Shown: positions 9,890 to 20,286, counted from the first letter of the stretch. The stretch is DNA of 64,000 bases from Vogesella sp. XCS3 (GCF_020616155.1 NZ_CP085530.1:3372501-3436500); one strand, 5' to 3'. Numbers and translations: made by a program. The notes: generated from the sequence alone by a model not told the origin.

Positions 9890-10377
9890 GCAATCTTACT
9901 CATTTCGATGCTAGCGGCCAAGCCCATATGGTGGATGTTGGCCATAAGGCAGAAACCCGCCGCACGGCGGTGGCCTGCGGTCATATCGACATGCATGCCG
10001 ACACATACGCTGTACTGCAGGCCGGCAACAGTAAGAAGGGCGATGTGCTGGGCATCGCCCGCCTAGCGGCTATTCAGGGCAGTAAGCGTACGGCTGACCT
10101 TGTTCCCCTTTGTCATCCGCTGGCGTTGACTCATGTTGCTGTCACCTTTCGCTATAACGATACGGCGTGCCGTCTGAGTTTGGTGGTGACGGCTGAGACT
10201 GTTGGCCGCACCGGTGTGGAAATGGAAGCGCTGACCGCGGTGATGGCCGGCTTGCTCACGGTGTACGACATGCTGAAAGCTATCGATCGAGGTATGCGGA
10301 TCGGTGGCATACGACTGTTGGAAAAGCAAGGGGGACACAGCGGGCACTGGCAAGCCGAGACCGCCTTGCCGAGCTGA
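9886..10377 (+). CDS. moaC: Cyclic pyranopterin monophosphate synthase MoaC
   Basis: MoaC (163 residues) converts the MoaA product into cyclic pyranopterin monophosphate in the first step of Mo-cofactor synthesis. The motifs [19 protein letters not shown] and [23 protein letters not shown] are characteristic. The start overlaps the moeA stop. Its partner moaA is on the opposite strand at 15440, so the first-step enzymes are in the same cluster but in different operons. Confidence 0.96.
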   Translation: MSNLTHFDASGQAHMVDVGHKAETRRTAVACGHIDMHADTYAVLQAGNSKKGDVLGIARLAAIQGSKRTADLVPLCHPLALTHVAVTFRYNDTACRLSLVVTAETVGRTGVEMEALTAVMAGLLTVYDMLKAIDRGMRIGGIRLLEKQGGHSGHWQAETALPS

Positions 10378-10456
10378 AATCCTTATCCTGTCTCAAGGAA
10401 GTATGACTCTGCTCCCCGTAACATGCTAAGCAAGTTCAACCCTGTGGATAGCAAAT

Positions 10457-10780
10457 ATGCAAGACCTAACCGTACATTTATTCGACGCACGTGGCGTCGC
10501 CAAGCGCTTTCGTCATGCCGCCATATTTGGTGCGCTGGAGCAACTGAATCGCGGTGAAATTATGCGCTTCGTCAACGATCACGAGCCTGTGCCACTGCTG
10601 CAGCAAATTCGTCAGCGCTACCAGGATCAGGTGCAGATCGTGGCTGTTTCGCAGCAGCCTGGTGAAGTGGTATTCGATTTCTCGGTCTTCCCGGCCGGTT
10701 CGGACCAGGATGACGCCACGCCGCCGCCAGTCGGCAGTTGTGGTGGTGGGGGTGGTGGCTGCGGTTGTAGCGGGGGCTAA
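10457..10780 (+). CDS. DUF2249 protein with Gly/Cys-rich tail
   Basis: This 107-residue protein has one DUF2249 domain, a small alpha/beta fold related to TusA-like proteins. It includes FNDHEP-type sequence (RFVNDHEPVPLLQQIRQRY) and a C-terminal strand with VVFDFSVFP. The domain is common beside nnrS, nor and nar genes in denitrifiers; its biochemical role is not established. The last 15 residues are almost only Gly with three Cys (GSCGGGGGGCGCSGG), suggesting a flexible metal- or thiol-reactive tail. nnrS starts three bases after its stop, so the two are almost certainly co-translated. Confidence 0.8.
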   Translation: MQDLTVHLFDARGVAKRFRHAAIFGALEQLNRGEIMRFVNDHEPVPLLQQIRQRYQDQVQIVAVSQQPGEVVFDFSVFPAGSDQDDATPPPVGSCGGGGGGCGCSGG

Positions 10781-10783
10781 AAC

Positions 10784-12037
10784 ATGCGGCCAACCCTGAA
10801 TGTGCAGCCTGCTGCCTCTGGGCGCATCAGGCTCAGCCCGCAAGCGGTGCCATCAGCACCGCCGCTGAGTTTACGTACCCGTCTTGATAGCGTACCTCAC
10901 CGAGCGTTCTTTCTGGCGGGCGTGCTGGCTGTACTCAGCCAAGGCCTCTGGTGGGCGCTGACCTGGCTACTGGCACCTCAACAGGCCTACGCGGCTGTTC
11001 CGGTGCACGGGCTGTTGACACCACTGGCTGTGTTTCCTCTGTTCATGCAGGGTTTTGTGTTTACCGCTGGTCCGCGTTGGCTGAGCGTAGCCGATGGCAC
11101 GCCCAAGCGGGGAAATCTGTCGCAGGCGCTGCTAGCCCTCGTGGGTATCTGGCTAGCGCTGCTCGGTTTCATGCTGGGCGGTGTCTGGCCGTTGCCAGGG
11201 CTGCTGCTGATTGTGGCCCAATGGGCTGGTAGCTGCTGGCGCTGGGCGGCAATCTGCCATCGCAGCCAAATAACTGATCGGCTTCATGGAGTTGCCATAC
11301 TGCTGGCTATGCTTGGCGGGTTAGGTGCTATGCTGTTCGCTTGCTGCTGGGTGATCAGCGGCAACGACATCTGGTGGGCAGCAGCTCGGCAGGGCTTGTT
11401 TTGGTGCTTTTTACTGCCGGTATTCCTGACGGTTTCGCATCGCATGCTACCGTTTTTCACACAGGCGGTCTTACCCACTCATCAATCGTGGCGGCCTGCG
11501 CATTTGTTGCACTGCTGGCTGGCCTGCTGCGTATTGCTGGCGGTGGCTAACTTGGCCGGATTGCATAAGTTGGAGGCGGTACTTGCTATGCTAATGGCTG
11601 GTAGCCTGGCCTACACTAGTGCTCGCTGGGGCCTGCGCGTCAGCTTGCAGAACCGCCTGCTGGCCATGTTGCATTTCAGTTTCGTTTGGTTGGTACCTGC
11701 GCTGTTGCTGCAAGCCGCTTCTGCACTAGGTCAGCCGGTGGGGTCTGCGCCAGTGCATGCATTGGGGCTGGGTTTTGCGGGTACCATGCTGATGGCGTTT
11801 GTCACGCGAGTCAGTCTTGGCCACAGTGGTCGCCCACTACAGGCTGACCGCGGCTTTGTGGTTCTTTACGTACTGTTGTACCTTATCGCTCTATGGCGTG
11901 TCTTTCTGGCGATAGTTGGTAACCACGCCGGTTGGCTTGCATTTGCGTCACTTGCTTGGTTGGCGGTGTTGTTTGTCTGGGCGGTACGTGTGATTCCCAT
12001 GTACCTTCAGCCGCGGTTGGATGGTAAGGTTGACTGA
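10784..12037 (+). CDS. nnrS: NnrS family membrane protein
   Basis: This 417-residue polytopic membrane protein has about twelve hydrophobic helices. NnrS proteins contain heme and copper and protect against nitrosative stress by affecting iron-nitrosyl metabolites. Family signatures include HRAFFLAGVLAVL near the N-terminus, HGLLTPLAVFPLFMQGFVFTAGPRW, SHRMLPFFTQA, and HALGLGFAGTMLMAFVTRVSLGHSGR. The last two contain His residues likely to ligate metal. It follows the DUF2249 gene by three bases, and the convergent terminator at 12058 closes the unit. Confidence 0.93.
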   Translation: MRPTLNVQPAASGRIRLSPQAVPSAPPLSLRTRLDSVPHRAFFLAGVLAVLSQGLWWALTWLLAPQQAYAAVPVHGLLTPLAVFPLFMQGFVFTAGPRWLSVADGTPKRGNLSQALLALVGIWLALLGFMLGGVWPLPGLLLIVAQWAGSCWRWAAICHRSQITDRLHGVAILLAMLGGLGAMLFACCWVISGNDIWWAAARQGLFWCFLLPVFLTVSHRMLPFFTQAVLPTHQSWRPAHLLHCWLACCVLLAVANLAGLHKLEAVLAMLMAGSLAYTSARWGLRVSLQNRLLAMLHFSFVWLVPALLLQAASALGQPVGSAPVHALGLGFAGTMLMAFVTRVSLGHSGRPLQADRGFVVLYVLLYLIALWRVFLAIVGNHAGWLAFASLAWLAVLFVWAVRVIPMYLQPRLDGKVD

Positions 12038-12057
12038 GTCCTGTGTACTCTTATCAC

Positions 12058-12090
12058 AAAAAAGCCACGCGTTAAGCGCGTGGCTTTTTT
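12058..12090. terminator. Bidirectional terminator between nnrS and narL
   Basis: The stem GCCACGCG / CGCGTGGC (12064-12071 and 12077-12084) is flanked by six A on the left and six T on the right, so it can end transcription from both convergent operons. Confidence 0.9.
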
Positions 12091-12150
12091 AATACTTAAG
12101 AGACACTACAAACAGACAAGAATATTGTAATTCTTGCCAAGGTATCCGGA

Positions 12151-12804
12151 CTAGAGCTTCTCCAGGCCGTGCTCTACTGCGTACACAGCAGCTTGTACCC
12201 TGCTGCTGATGCCCAGCTTGCGCAGAATGTTCTGCACGTGCACTTTCACTGTGCTCTCGGCTAGGTCTAGAGCGCGAGCAATTTCTTTGTTGCTTCCACC
12301 GCGAGCAAGGTGGCTAAGTGTTTCGCGCTCACGCGGTGTTAGGCTGTCCAGCTCACTTTGTGGTGCGACAGGTATTGGTGTACGTAGTCGAGCTACTAGC
12401 TTGGCTGTCATTTCCGGTGATAACACACTATCGCCATCCACTGCACGACGGATGCTGTCCAGAAGGAAGTCAGCATTAATATTCTTCAGCAGGTAGCCCC
12501 GAGCGCCAGTCTTCATACACTCGGCTAGGTCTTCTCCGTCTTCGGATACGGTCAGCATCAGCACAGCTAACTCGGGTTGGCTAACGAGCATCTGTGCCAG
12601 TGCATCGCGGCCGTTCATGACCGGCATGTCCAAATCCAGTAGAACGATGTCAGGTTTGAGTTGCTCTGCTTTTTTGACACCTTCCAGGCCATCTGCGGCT
12701 TCGCCGATTACTTCCAAGTCAGCTTGGCGTTGAAGCAAGGCTTTGAGGCCGCTACGGAAAAGGGTGTGATCATCGACTAGCAGTATACGAAGGAGGGGGG
12801 TCAT
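12151..12804 (-). CDS. narL: Nitrate/nitrite response regulator NarL
   Basis: This 217-residue NarL/FixJ-type regulator has a receiver domain (residues 1-120) with acidic pair Asp11-Asp12 and phosphoacceptor Asp57 in LLDLDMP, and a LuxR-type helix-turn-helix (SLTPRERETLSHLARGGSNKEIA) near residues 150-205. Phosphorylated by NarX, it is expected to tune nar transcription to nitrate. Its start overlaps the narX stop by four bases. Confidence 0.95.
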   Translation of the reverse strand: MTPLLRILLVDDHTLFRSGLKALLQRQADLEVIGEAADGLEGVKKAEQLKPDIVLLDLDMPVMNGRDALAQMLVSQPELAVLMLTVSEDGEDLAECMKTGARGYLLKNINADFLLDSIRRAVDGDSVLSPEMTAKLVARLRTPIPVAPQSELDSLTPRERETLSHLARGGSNKEIARALDLAESTVKVHVQNILRKLGISSRVQAAVYAVEHGLEKL

Positions 12805-14708
12805 GCGGCTTGTCTTTCTGTGCGGGGCAGGGTAATTGTCACCATGGTGCCGTTGCCTGCCCGGGGGGTGAACTGAATGCTGGCATGGATGCGAGCCGCG
12901 CGTTCCTGCATGATGGAGAGTCCGACATGACGGTCTTTACGGGCTTCCATCAATTTGTCATCGAAGCCACAGCCATCATCAGCAATTTCCATGACGAAGT
13001 CGTCTTCGTTGCTTATACGTATATCTACGCGCTGCGCTTGTGCGTGCTTGCGTACGTTCGATAGTGCTTCTTGCAGAATGAAGATCATCTGTAGTTGCTG
13101 ATCTGGCGTGAGTGGGAGACCGTTACCACTGATGTTGAATTGTGTCAGCACGCGAGCCTGAGTTTCAAAGCGCTGCAACAGGCTGTCTACAGCAGCTAGA
13201 AAGTCTTGCTTGCTAATGCGAGTACGGAAATTCAGTAGTAGCTCGCGCACGTCTTCGTAACACTCTTGAACACCTGCCTGGATGAATGCTAGATTTTCAC
13301 GTGCTTCAGGGCTGAGATAGGCAGGCAAGGCACTTTCCAGCATTTGTACCTGCAAGTTCAGAAATGATAGTGACTGCGCGATGCTGTCATGCAAGCCTTG
13401 CGCCATTAGATTGCGCTCTTCTGATACGGCAAACTGGCGGTCGCGTGCGGCCAGACGTTGGTTTTCTATGGCTACACCTAAGTGATTTCCTAGGGTCTCT
13501 ATGAGAAACTGTTCATGCTGCGGTAGCTGTGTGGCGTGGCGGAAATAGAGGGTAAAGATACCAACGTTCTGCTGCTTGGCACGAATGTGGAAAATAGCTA
13601 CGCTTGAGAAACCAGCTTGTTGGCAATGCTTCTCTTCATCGCCAGGTAGCTTGCGAAAGAGCCGTACGATGGCTTGTGGCTGAGCTACGGCATCGCCGCA
13701 GTAGCAGCCGTTAATTTGCTGGCAGTCATTCTCTTGCTGCAAAGGTACAGGTAAACCCAACTGTGCTAAGGGTTCCAATCGGCCTCGCTTACTGTCTACG
13801 AGTCGGATGCTGCCTGCATCAGCCCCGGTGAGTTTCATGAGTTGCTCGATAAAACCACGGCCCATATCTGCCAATTCGTGAGCTTCATGCAAGTAAGCGG
13901 TAATACCGTAAAGTGCAGTTAGTTGACGGTTCTTTTCGTCTAGGGAGCGGGTTTTGTCGCGTACTTTATCTTCCAGTGTGGTGTATAGCTCTTGCAAGCG
14001 GCTGGCCATCTGGTTGAATCCGTGTGAAATATCAGCCAGCTCATCGTTCCCTACTACGGGCACACGTGTAGCCAGCTGTCCGTCACGTAGCTGTACTATC
14101 CCTTCGCCCAAGGTATTTAACGGACGGATGATAAGCAGAAATAGAAGGTACATCATCGTGATGGCGCCGATGATGGCCATCGCCATGAGGGCCATTTGAA
14201 ACAACCGAAGTAATGTAGTGTTTTTGGCGTTATCTTCTTCCACTAGGCGTACTAGGCGGTCTATTTGTTCTACAAATCCGCTGATATCTAGTATCGGCAT
14301 GGTGGGGCCTGTGACCTGGCCGCGCCTTGCTTGCTCCAGCATGGGGAGAATCTGGTATTGCCATTGTTTCAAGATCAATACGGCTTGCTGGCGCACTGCA
14401 GCATTGTCCGGTAGGAATAATGGTCGAGCAGGATCTCCGCGCTGTAGCCGTGTCATGGTGTCTGCAAACTGCTTTTCCTCATGGGTGATGCTGGCTGAGC
14501 TGGCACCTTCGCTGACCATCAGCGCTACACGATAACTACGCATGCGCAGGCTGCCCGCATCATTAATGGCAGCAGCACCTCCTTCAAGTTTCCAGGACAG
14601 AATAAGGGTATAGCCAATAGATGTCATGGCCAGTAGTAGCCAGACAATGGTGAGTCCCAGCAGCTTGCCGGATAGACTGCGCATGGCTTCGGGGGCGGAA
14701 AAGTGCAT
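12801..14708 (-). CDS. narX: Nitrate/nitrite sensor histidine kinase NarX
   Basis: This 635-residue membrane sensor kinase has TM1 near residues 14-37 and a periplasmic P-box containing AINDAGSLRMRSYR (47-60), the nitrate-binding segment. TM2 is near 170-194, followed by HAMP and a GAF-like central region with the NarX-type cysteine cluster (CQQINGCYCGD near 329-339). The HisKA_3 phosphoacceptor is His440 in GLHDSIAQSLSFL. The HATPase domain has N-box LQEALSNVRKHAQ and a DDGCGF G-box. It signals to NarL and is co-transcribed with it. Confidence 0.95.
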   Translation of the reverse strand: MHFSAPEAMRSLSGKLLGLTIVWLLLAMTSIGYTLILSWKLEGGAAAINDAGSLRMRSYRVALMVSEGASSASITHEEKQFADTMTRLQRGDPARPLFLPDNAAVRQQAVLILKQWQYQILPMLEQARRGQVTGPTMPILDISGFVEQIDRLVRLVEEDNAKNTTLLRLFQMALMAMAIIGAITMMYLLFLLIIRPLNTLGEGIVQLRDGQLATRVPVVGNDELADISHGFNQMASRLQELYTTLEDKVRDKTRSLDEKNRQLTALYGITAYLHEAHELADMGRGFIEQLMKLTGADAGSIRLVDSKRGRLEPLAQLGLPVPLQQENDCQQINGCYCGDAVAQPQAIVRLFRKLPGDEEKHCQQAGFSSVAIFHIRAKQQNVGIFTLYFRHATQLPQHEQFLIETLGNHLGVAIENQRLAARDRQFAVSEERNLMAQGLHDSIAQSLSFLNLQVQMLESALPAYLSPEARENLAFIQAGVQECYEDVRELLLNFRTRISKQDFLAAVDSLLQRFETQARVLTQFNISGNGLPLTPDQQLQMIFILQEALSNVRKHAQAQRVDIRISNEDDFVMEIADDGCGFDDKLMEARKDRHVGLSIMQERAARIHASIQFTPRAGNGTMVTITLPRTERQAA

Positions 14709-14786
14709 AGTGGGAGCGCGCGATTTGGGATGGTTTCACCTTAATGCGCTTTGATCGCTTCGGCAATCCGCCAAAAGGAGGAGGCG

Positions 14787-15437
14787 TTAGCAGTCTGCCC
14801 GTTCAAGCGGGCAAACTAGTGGAACGAAACGGTGGCTTTCAGCGTCCAGACCCCAAAGTGCACCTTCATGCATATCGAAGTACCAACCATCCAGCATAAG
14901 TTGTCCCGTCTTGACGCGGTCAGCCAACCACGGGTAGCCCAGCAAGTTGTTCAGTGATACCAGGATGGCTGCCTGCTCGCATTGACGAGTTTGCACGGTG
15001 GCATTATCCCCTGCATGGTGGCGGTAAGTTAGTTCTCGTGCTGGTTCCGCTATAGCCAGCCAGCGTGTGAGGGCGCTATCGCGTGGTGTACTGCGTTGGA
15101 GCAAGGCCTGGATCCCACCACAACCTGAGTGTCCCATGACAATGATGCGGCCAACCTTCAGGCTAAGTACTGCGAATTCCAACGCAGCCGCCACGCTGGC
15201 GTGTTCATTGTGCGGGCTGTATGGCGGTACCAAGTTAGCGACATTGCGTATGACGAACATTTCACCGGGTTGGCTGCCCATGAGTGCAGGAGGGTGAACT
15301 CGTGAGTCACAGCAAGCAATCACTAGCGTTGCAGGGTGCTGGCCCTGGCATAGGCCGGCGTAGACGGGGTTGTCTGGAGAGAAGTACTCTTGCTGAAAGC
15401 GGCGAAAGCCCTGCAGCAGCGGATCATCGAGTGCCAT
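14787..15437 (-). CDS. can: Beta-class carbonic anhydrase
   Basis: This 216-residue zinc enzyme interconverts CO2 and bicarbonate. The zinc ligands are visible as Cys in IACCDSRV and His/Cys in MGHSGCGG, with the catalytic Asp-Arg dyad in CDSR. It begins two bases after the moaA stop, so the two genes are one transcript. A carbonic anhydrase has no known role in Mo-cofactor synthesis. Its presence may reflect a need for bicarbonate or pH balance under denitrifying growth; that is inference. Confidence 0.92.
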   Translation of the reverse strand: MALDDPLLQGFRRFQQEYFSPDNPVYAGLCQGQHPATLVIACCDSRVHPPALMGSQPGEMFVIRNVANLVPPYSPHNEHASVAAALEFAVLSLKVGRIIVMGHSGCGGIQALLQRSTPRDSALTRWLAIAEPARELTYRHHAGDNATVQTRQCEQAAILVSLNNLLGYPWLADRVKTGQLMLDGWYFDMHEGALWGLDAESHRFVPLVCPLERADC

Positions 15438-15439
15438 GC

Positions 15440-16414
15440 TTAGCCTCCGGTCATCGACATGAAGCGTACTATGCGGGTAGGTGCTTCGTTGAAAGTGTGT
15501 TGTTGTGGTTTGAGCTCGATCGCAGTGCGGATGGCATTGTCAAGTTCACTATCACTGCAGCCCTCTCTTAGCAATGGACGTAGTTCAAAACGTTCCTCTT
15601 GTCCCAGGCACATGTACAAGGTGCCGTCTACCGATAGCCGAACACGGTTGCAGCTAGCACAGAAGTGCTGTGACATTGGGGTAATCAAGCCCAAGGTAAA
15701 GCCACCATCTGCGCTTTCCCAGTAGCGAGCGGGCCCCCCTCCTAGCGTTTTGCAGCTGGGCCGTAGGCCAAAGCGTTGTTGTAGGCGATCCAGTATCGGC
15801 TGCAGAACCACTCCGCGAGTTTGCTGGCCGGTGTGCCCCATTGGCATGGCCTCAATCAAGCGCAGGATTAAACCATGGGCCATGCAGTAAGCCACCATCG
15901 GTTCGATATCATCTTCATTGATACCGGCCAGCGGCACCATATTGATCTTGATGCTGGTAAAGCCTACTTCGCGTGCCGCTTGTAGGCCATCAAGTACTTG
16001 TTGCAAGCAGTGACTGCCGGTAATGCCATGGACACAATCTTCGCGCAGAGAATCAAGACTGACATTCAGCCGTTGTACGCCAGCAGCGTGCAATGCTTCT
16101 GCTTGCTGTACCAGTTGGGTGCCATTAGTGGTGAGAGACAAGTCATCCACACCTGGTAGCGAGGCTAGCTGTGCAGCAAGATTCGGCAGGTTGCGGCGTA
16201 ATAGGGGTTCGCCGCCGGTGAGGCGGTAGCGGCGTGTGCCCAGGCGTGTAAAGGCAGCGACTACCCGGCTGATTTCATCAAAACTTAGCCAGTTAGCTGG
16301 CTCTTCGAAACCTTTGAAGCCTTTAGGTATGCAATAGGTACAGCGCAGATCACAGCGATCGGTTACTGAAATGCGCAGGTAGTCCACGCTGCGGCCAAAA
16401 CGGTCGGTCAGCAT
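15440..16414 (-). CDS. moaA: GTP 3',8-cyclase MoaA
   Basis: MoaA (324 residues) is a radical-SAM enzyme that cyclises GTP in the first step of molybdopterin synthesis. The SAM cluster motif is CDLRCTYC near residues 18-25. The second, GTP-binding 4Fe-4S cluster is represented by CASCNRVRLSVDG plus a later Cys (YMCLG). The terminal GG motif (MSMTGG) is present. The start is preceded by AAAGGA. It sits between the 131-residue small protein and carbonic anhydrase on the minus strand. Confidence 0.95.
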   Translation of the reverse strand: MLTDRFGRSVDYLRISVTDRCDLRCTYCIPKGFKGFEEPANWLSFDEISRVVAAFTRLGTRRYRLTGGEPLLRRNLPNLAAQLASLPGVDDLSLTTNGTQLVQQAEALHAAGVQRLNVSLDSLREDCVHGITGSHCLQQVLDGLQAAREVGFTSIKINMVPLAGINEDDIEPMVAYCMAHGLILRLIEAMPMGHTGQQTRGVVLQPILDRLQQRFGLRPSCKTLGGGPARYWESADGGFTLGLITPMSQHFCASCNRVRLSVDGTLYMCLGQEERFELRPLLREGCSDSELDNAIRTAIELKPQQHTFNEAPTRIVRFMSMTGG

Positions 16415-16435
16415 GACGAATCCTTTCTGTAGGTG

Positions 16436-16831
16436 TTACAGGAAACGAAGCGGCTGGCCCGCACGGTTAAACGCAAGGTAGCGCGCAATATCACCGCCAG
16501 TTTGTATAGTCTGGATCATGCGTTTGAGGGGCGCATCTGCTGTGGCGCTACCGCTGTCATCGATCGCAGCGACAAACACTACCTCCCAGCGGTGATCCAG
16601 AGCATCGGCATCACGCTGCAGCGTTGCAAAGTCGGTCAGCTCGGCAGGGGTTTTATCGACGCAAAGCACGGGTTGCAAAATGCCACCTTCACCGGCCGCA
16701 AAGCGTTCAGCTTCAGCTGGTTGATGGTCGTCATGCAGACGGCGCTGGCAAAAGGCGAATAATAGACGCTGCGGTGCAGCTTGCTGACTTGCAGCCTGTA
16801 GCAGGCCACTGAAATCGTGAATAGCGGACAT
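16436..16831 (-). CDS. Small protein of the family labelled 'ribonucleotide reductase subunit alpha'
   Basis: This 131-residue cytosolic protein starts MSAIHDFSGLLQAASQQ. It contains RLLFAFCQRR, GEGGILQPVLCVDKTPAEL and WEVVFVAAI. I recognise the pattern from small betaproteobacterial proteins that databases often label ribonucleotide reductase alpha, although it has none of that enzyme's catalytic features and is far too short. Its real role is unknown. It precedes moaA by 21 bp, so it belongs to the moaA-can operon, suggesting a link to anaerobic nitrate growth. Confidence 0.6.
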   Translation of the reverse strand: MSAIHDFSGLLQAASQQAAPQRLLFAFCQRRLHDDHQPAEAERFAAGEGGILQPVLCVDKTPAELTDFATLQRDADALDHRWEVVFVAAIDDSGSATADAPLKRMIQTIQTGGDIARYLAFNRAGQPLRFL

Positions 16832-17064
16832 GGCGGTATTCCTAGGGTAGTTGACCGCAGTGTAGGCCGACGATGAGGCCTTGCCGATACGCTATCAGCA
16901 GGGGGGGGCTACGCCGAAAGAGGTAGCGGGTAAGTAAAGCCTTGATACGGATCATTCCGCCCGTATTGGATGGCGGCGATACTACCGCCATCGTTTATTC
17001 GGAGTGTTTTGCCATGCTATTTGCTAGGCTTTATTCCTGCGCTCTTTTATGGATTGGGTGATGC
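16832..17064. promoter_or_regulatory. Divergent intergenic region with a near-consensus FNR/Dnr box
   Basis: TTGATACGGATCAT (16942-16955) matches TTGAT-N4-ATCAA except for the last base. It lies about 117 bases from both flanking starts. GATACT at 16977-16982 sits where a -10 element would be for the rightward DUF2249 gene. The leftward side lacks an obvious -10, so activation of the rightward gene is the better guess. Confidence 0.6.
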
Positions 17065-17283
17065 ATGATGCCACGTGACTTGCGCGGTTTAGCACCACCT
17101 GGGCCACTGGAGATTATTTTAGCAGAGGTCGATGAGGCGAAGCCTGGAAAGCAATTGGCTTATGTGCTTCCTCATTTTCCAGGGCCACTGGCATCTCTGC
17201 TGGCGGAGCAGGGGGTACGGCTGCAGAGTCAAATGCTGCCTGACTTTAGTGGTGTCGTATTGACCCTGCAATTGCCCGGATGA
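17065..17283 (+). CDS. Standalone DUF2249 domain protein
   Basis: This 72-residue protein consists of a single DUF2249 domain: DLRGLAPPGPLEIILAEVDE at the start, HFPGPLASLLAEQG in the middle and a final strand VVLTLQL. The Asp-x-Arg-Gly-x-x-PP opening is typical. ATG ATG at 17065-17070 gives two possible starts. A near-consensus FNR/Dnr box lies upstream. It is the second DUF2249 protein in the window and lacks the Gly/Cys tail of the first. Function is unknown. Confidence 0.7.
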   Translation: MMPRDLRGLAPPGPLEIILAEVDEAKPGKQLAYVLPHFPGPLASLLAEQGVRLQSQMLPDFSGVVLTLQLPG

Positions 17284-17329
17284 GTGTTTAAGGGTTGAGG
17301 ATACGCCTTAGTCATTTATCTCAGGATGT

Positions 17330-18133
17330 TTAGCTGGACTGACTAGTGCTAACTCCTGGTAAAGAGGGTGATAGCAAGGGGTAGAGTCTTACCACTTCTC
17401 CAATGAGTAATAGCGCCGGAGGTATAATTAGCTGGCGTTGCACGGTATCGGCAAGGCCGGCAAGCGTTGTACAGCACACCCGCTGTTGCGGCGTCGTGGC
17501 GTTTTCTATCACTGCTACAGGCGTGCCAGGCAGCCGACCATGCTCCATCAGGTTGCCAGCGATAGCAGCCGCCTCACCTAGCCCCATGTACACCACGATG
17601 GTCTCTCTGCAGTCGGTTCTTTGTGTCCAGTTCAGTGCTAATTCACCTTCACGGCGGTGGCCTGTGACCAATATTACTCCTTGCGCGCAGTCGCGATGGG
17701 TAAGTGGAATGCCGCAGCTTGCAGCTGCACCCAGCGCTGCACTGATACCTGGCACGACTTCACAGCGTATGCCTTCTGCTGCTAGTGCGGTCAGCTCTTC
17801 ACCGCCCCTGCCGAAGAGCAGTGGATCTCCCCCCTTCAGTCTGACCACTCGCCGGCCTTGGCGCGCGTAATCCACCATTAGCTGGTGTATGGCAGCCTGT
17901 GGCAGTGTGTGTCGGTTGGCACGCTTGCCAACGCAAACCAGCTCGGCCTGGCGGTTGGCCAGCGCCAGGATGTCGGGGCTGACCAGCAAGTCGTACAGCA
18001 CCACGTCGGCCTCGGCCAGGCGGCGCAGTGCTTTGAGGGTCAGCAGGTCCGGGTCGCCGGGGCCTGCGCCCACCAGGCTGACTTCGCCGGCCTGTAGCGG
18101 GGTAGCGTGGGAAAACGGTTGCGCGGTGTTCAT
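17330..18133 (-). CDS. nirE: Uroporphyrinogen-III C-methyltransferase (NirE/CobA type)
   Basis: This 267-residue SAM-dependent methyltransferase makes precorrin-2 from uroporphyrinogen III, the first committed step to siroheme and heme d1. Motifs are VGAGPGDPDLLTLKAL near residue 21, RLKGGDPLLFGRGGEE near 98, PLTHRD, and VVYMGLGEA. It lacks the CysG dehydrogenase/ferrochelatase domain. Its divergence from norC over a shared FNR box and its closeness to the nir genes favour the heme-d1 dedicated NirE role. Confidence 0.9.
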   Translation of the reverse strand: MNTAQPFSHATPLQAGEVSLVGAGPGDPDLLTLKALRRLAEADVVLYDLLVSPDILALANRQAELVCVGKRANRHTLPQAAIHQLMVDYARQGRRVVRLKGGDPLLFGRGGEELTALAAEGIRCEVVPGISAALGAAASCGIPLTHRDCAQGVILVTGHRREGELALNWTQRTDCRETIVVYMGLGEAAAIAGNLMEHGRLPGTPVAVIENATTPQQRVCCTTLAGLADTVQRQLIIPPALLLIGEVVRLYPLLSPSLPGVSTSQSS

Positions 18134-18189
18134 GGCGGCTCCTCTGGTGTTGAGGTCGTCAGTGTAGGAAGGGCAGCGCCTGGAAATCG

Positions 18190-18203
18190 TTGATTCGAAT
18201 CAA
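18190..18203. promoter_or_regulatory. FNR/Dnr box between nirE and norC
   Basis: TTGATTCGAATCAA is a perfect palindrome. Placing it at -41.5 puts TACAGT (18227-18232) at -10 for norC and, on the other strand, TACACT (18166-18161) at -10 for nirE. One site may therefore drive both genes. The identical 14-mer recurs before nirS. Confidence 0.85.
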
Positions 18204-18277
18204 TGCTATCCGGATACCCCGAAACGTACAGTCCGCCCTGAATGCCGGGGTTCCGGTACACATGATGGGAGGCTGCG

Positions 18278-18703
18278 ATGAGCACCAGTTTTACCAAGTC
18301 AACCGCACGAAACATTTTCTACGGAGGGGCGGTGTTTTTCTTCCTGCTGTTTGTCGCACTGACGTTCGACACCGTGCAGGCCCTGCCCAAGCGCGATAAC
18401 CGCGCCAACCTCACCGAACAGGTGGCGCGCGGCAAGAACCTGTGGGAGGTGAACAACTGTATCGGCTGCCACACCTTGCTGGGCGAGGGCGCCTACTTTG
18501 CGCCGGAGCTGGGCAACGTCTACCAGCGTCGCGGGCCGGAGTTCATCAAGGCCTGGATCAAGGCGCAGCCCACCGGGGCACCGGGCCGTCGCCAGATGCC
18601 CAATTTCCACCTGACCGATGCCCAGATCGACGACCTGGTGGCATTCCTGAAGTACAGCAGCCAGATCAACACCAATAACTGGCCGCCGAACATCGAAGGC
18701 TAG
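18278..18703 (+). CDS. norC: Nitric oxide reductase cytochrome c subunit NorC
   Basis: This 141-residue membrane-anchored cytochrome c has one N-terminal helix (about residues 13-32) and heme motif CIGCH near residue 62. The axial Met is likely in RQMPNFHL. NorC takes periplasmic electrons and passes them to NorB. Its start follows GGGAGGC, and norB follows after 65 bp. Confidence 0.96.
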   Translation: MSTSFTKSTARNIFYGGAVFFFLLFVALTFDTVQALPKRDNRANLTEQVARGKNLWEVNNCIGCHTLLGEGAYFAPELGNVYQRRGPEFIKAWIKAQPTGAPGRRQMPNFHLTDAQIDDLVAFLKYSSQINTNNWPPNIEG

Positions 18704-18756
18704 ACCAGTCCGCCGTACCAGCGGGTGCGGCCAACGTATCCAGCCCTTTACCTTAA

Positions 18757-20199
<1,443 letters not shown>

Positions 20200-20262
20200 G
20201 CCGGGCACCGGGCTGCCGGCACGCCATCTGCGGCGCTGGAAGTGCCGGGCTTGAACCTGAAG

Positions 20263-20286
20263 GGGCGCAGATCTGCGCCCTTTTTG
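20263..20286 (+). terminator. Terminator after norB
   Basis: The perfect 18-bp palindrome GGGCGCAGATCTGCGCCC is followed by TTTTT. It separates norCB from the accessory norE-F-Q-D genes; partial read-through or a further promoter in 20286-20399 must supply those. Confidence 0.85.

Noticed and set aside
16436..16831. True ribonucleotide reductase alpha subunit
   Set aside because: Only 131 residues, with none of the catalytic cysteine or barrel features; the family name is an old misannotation.
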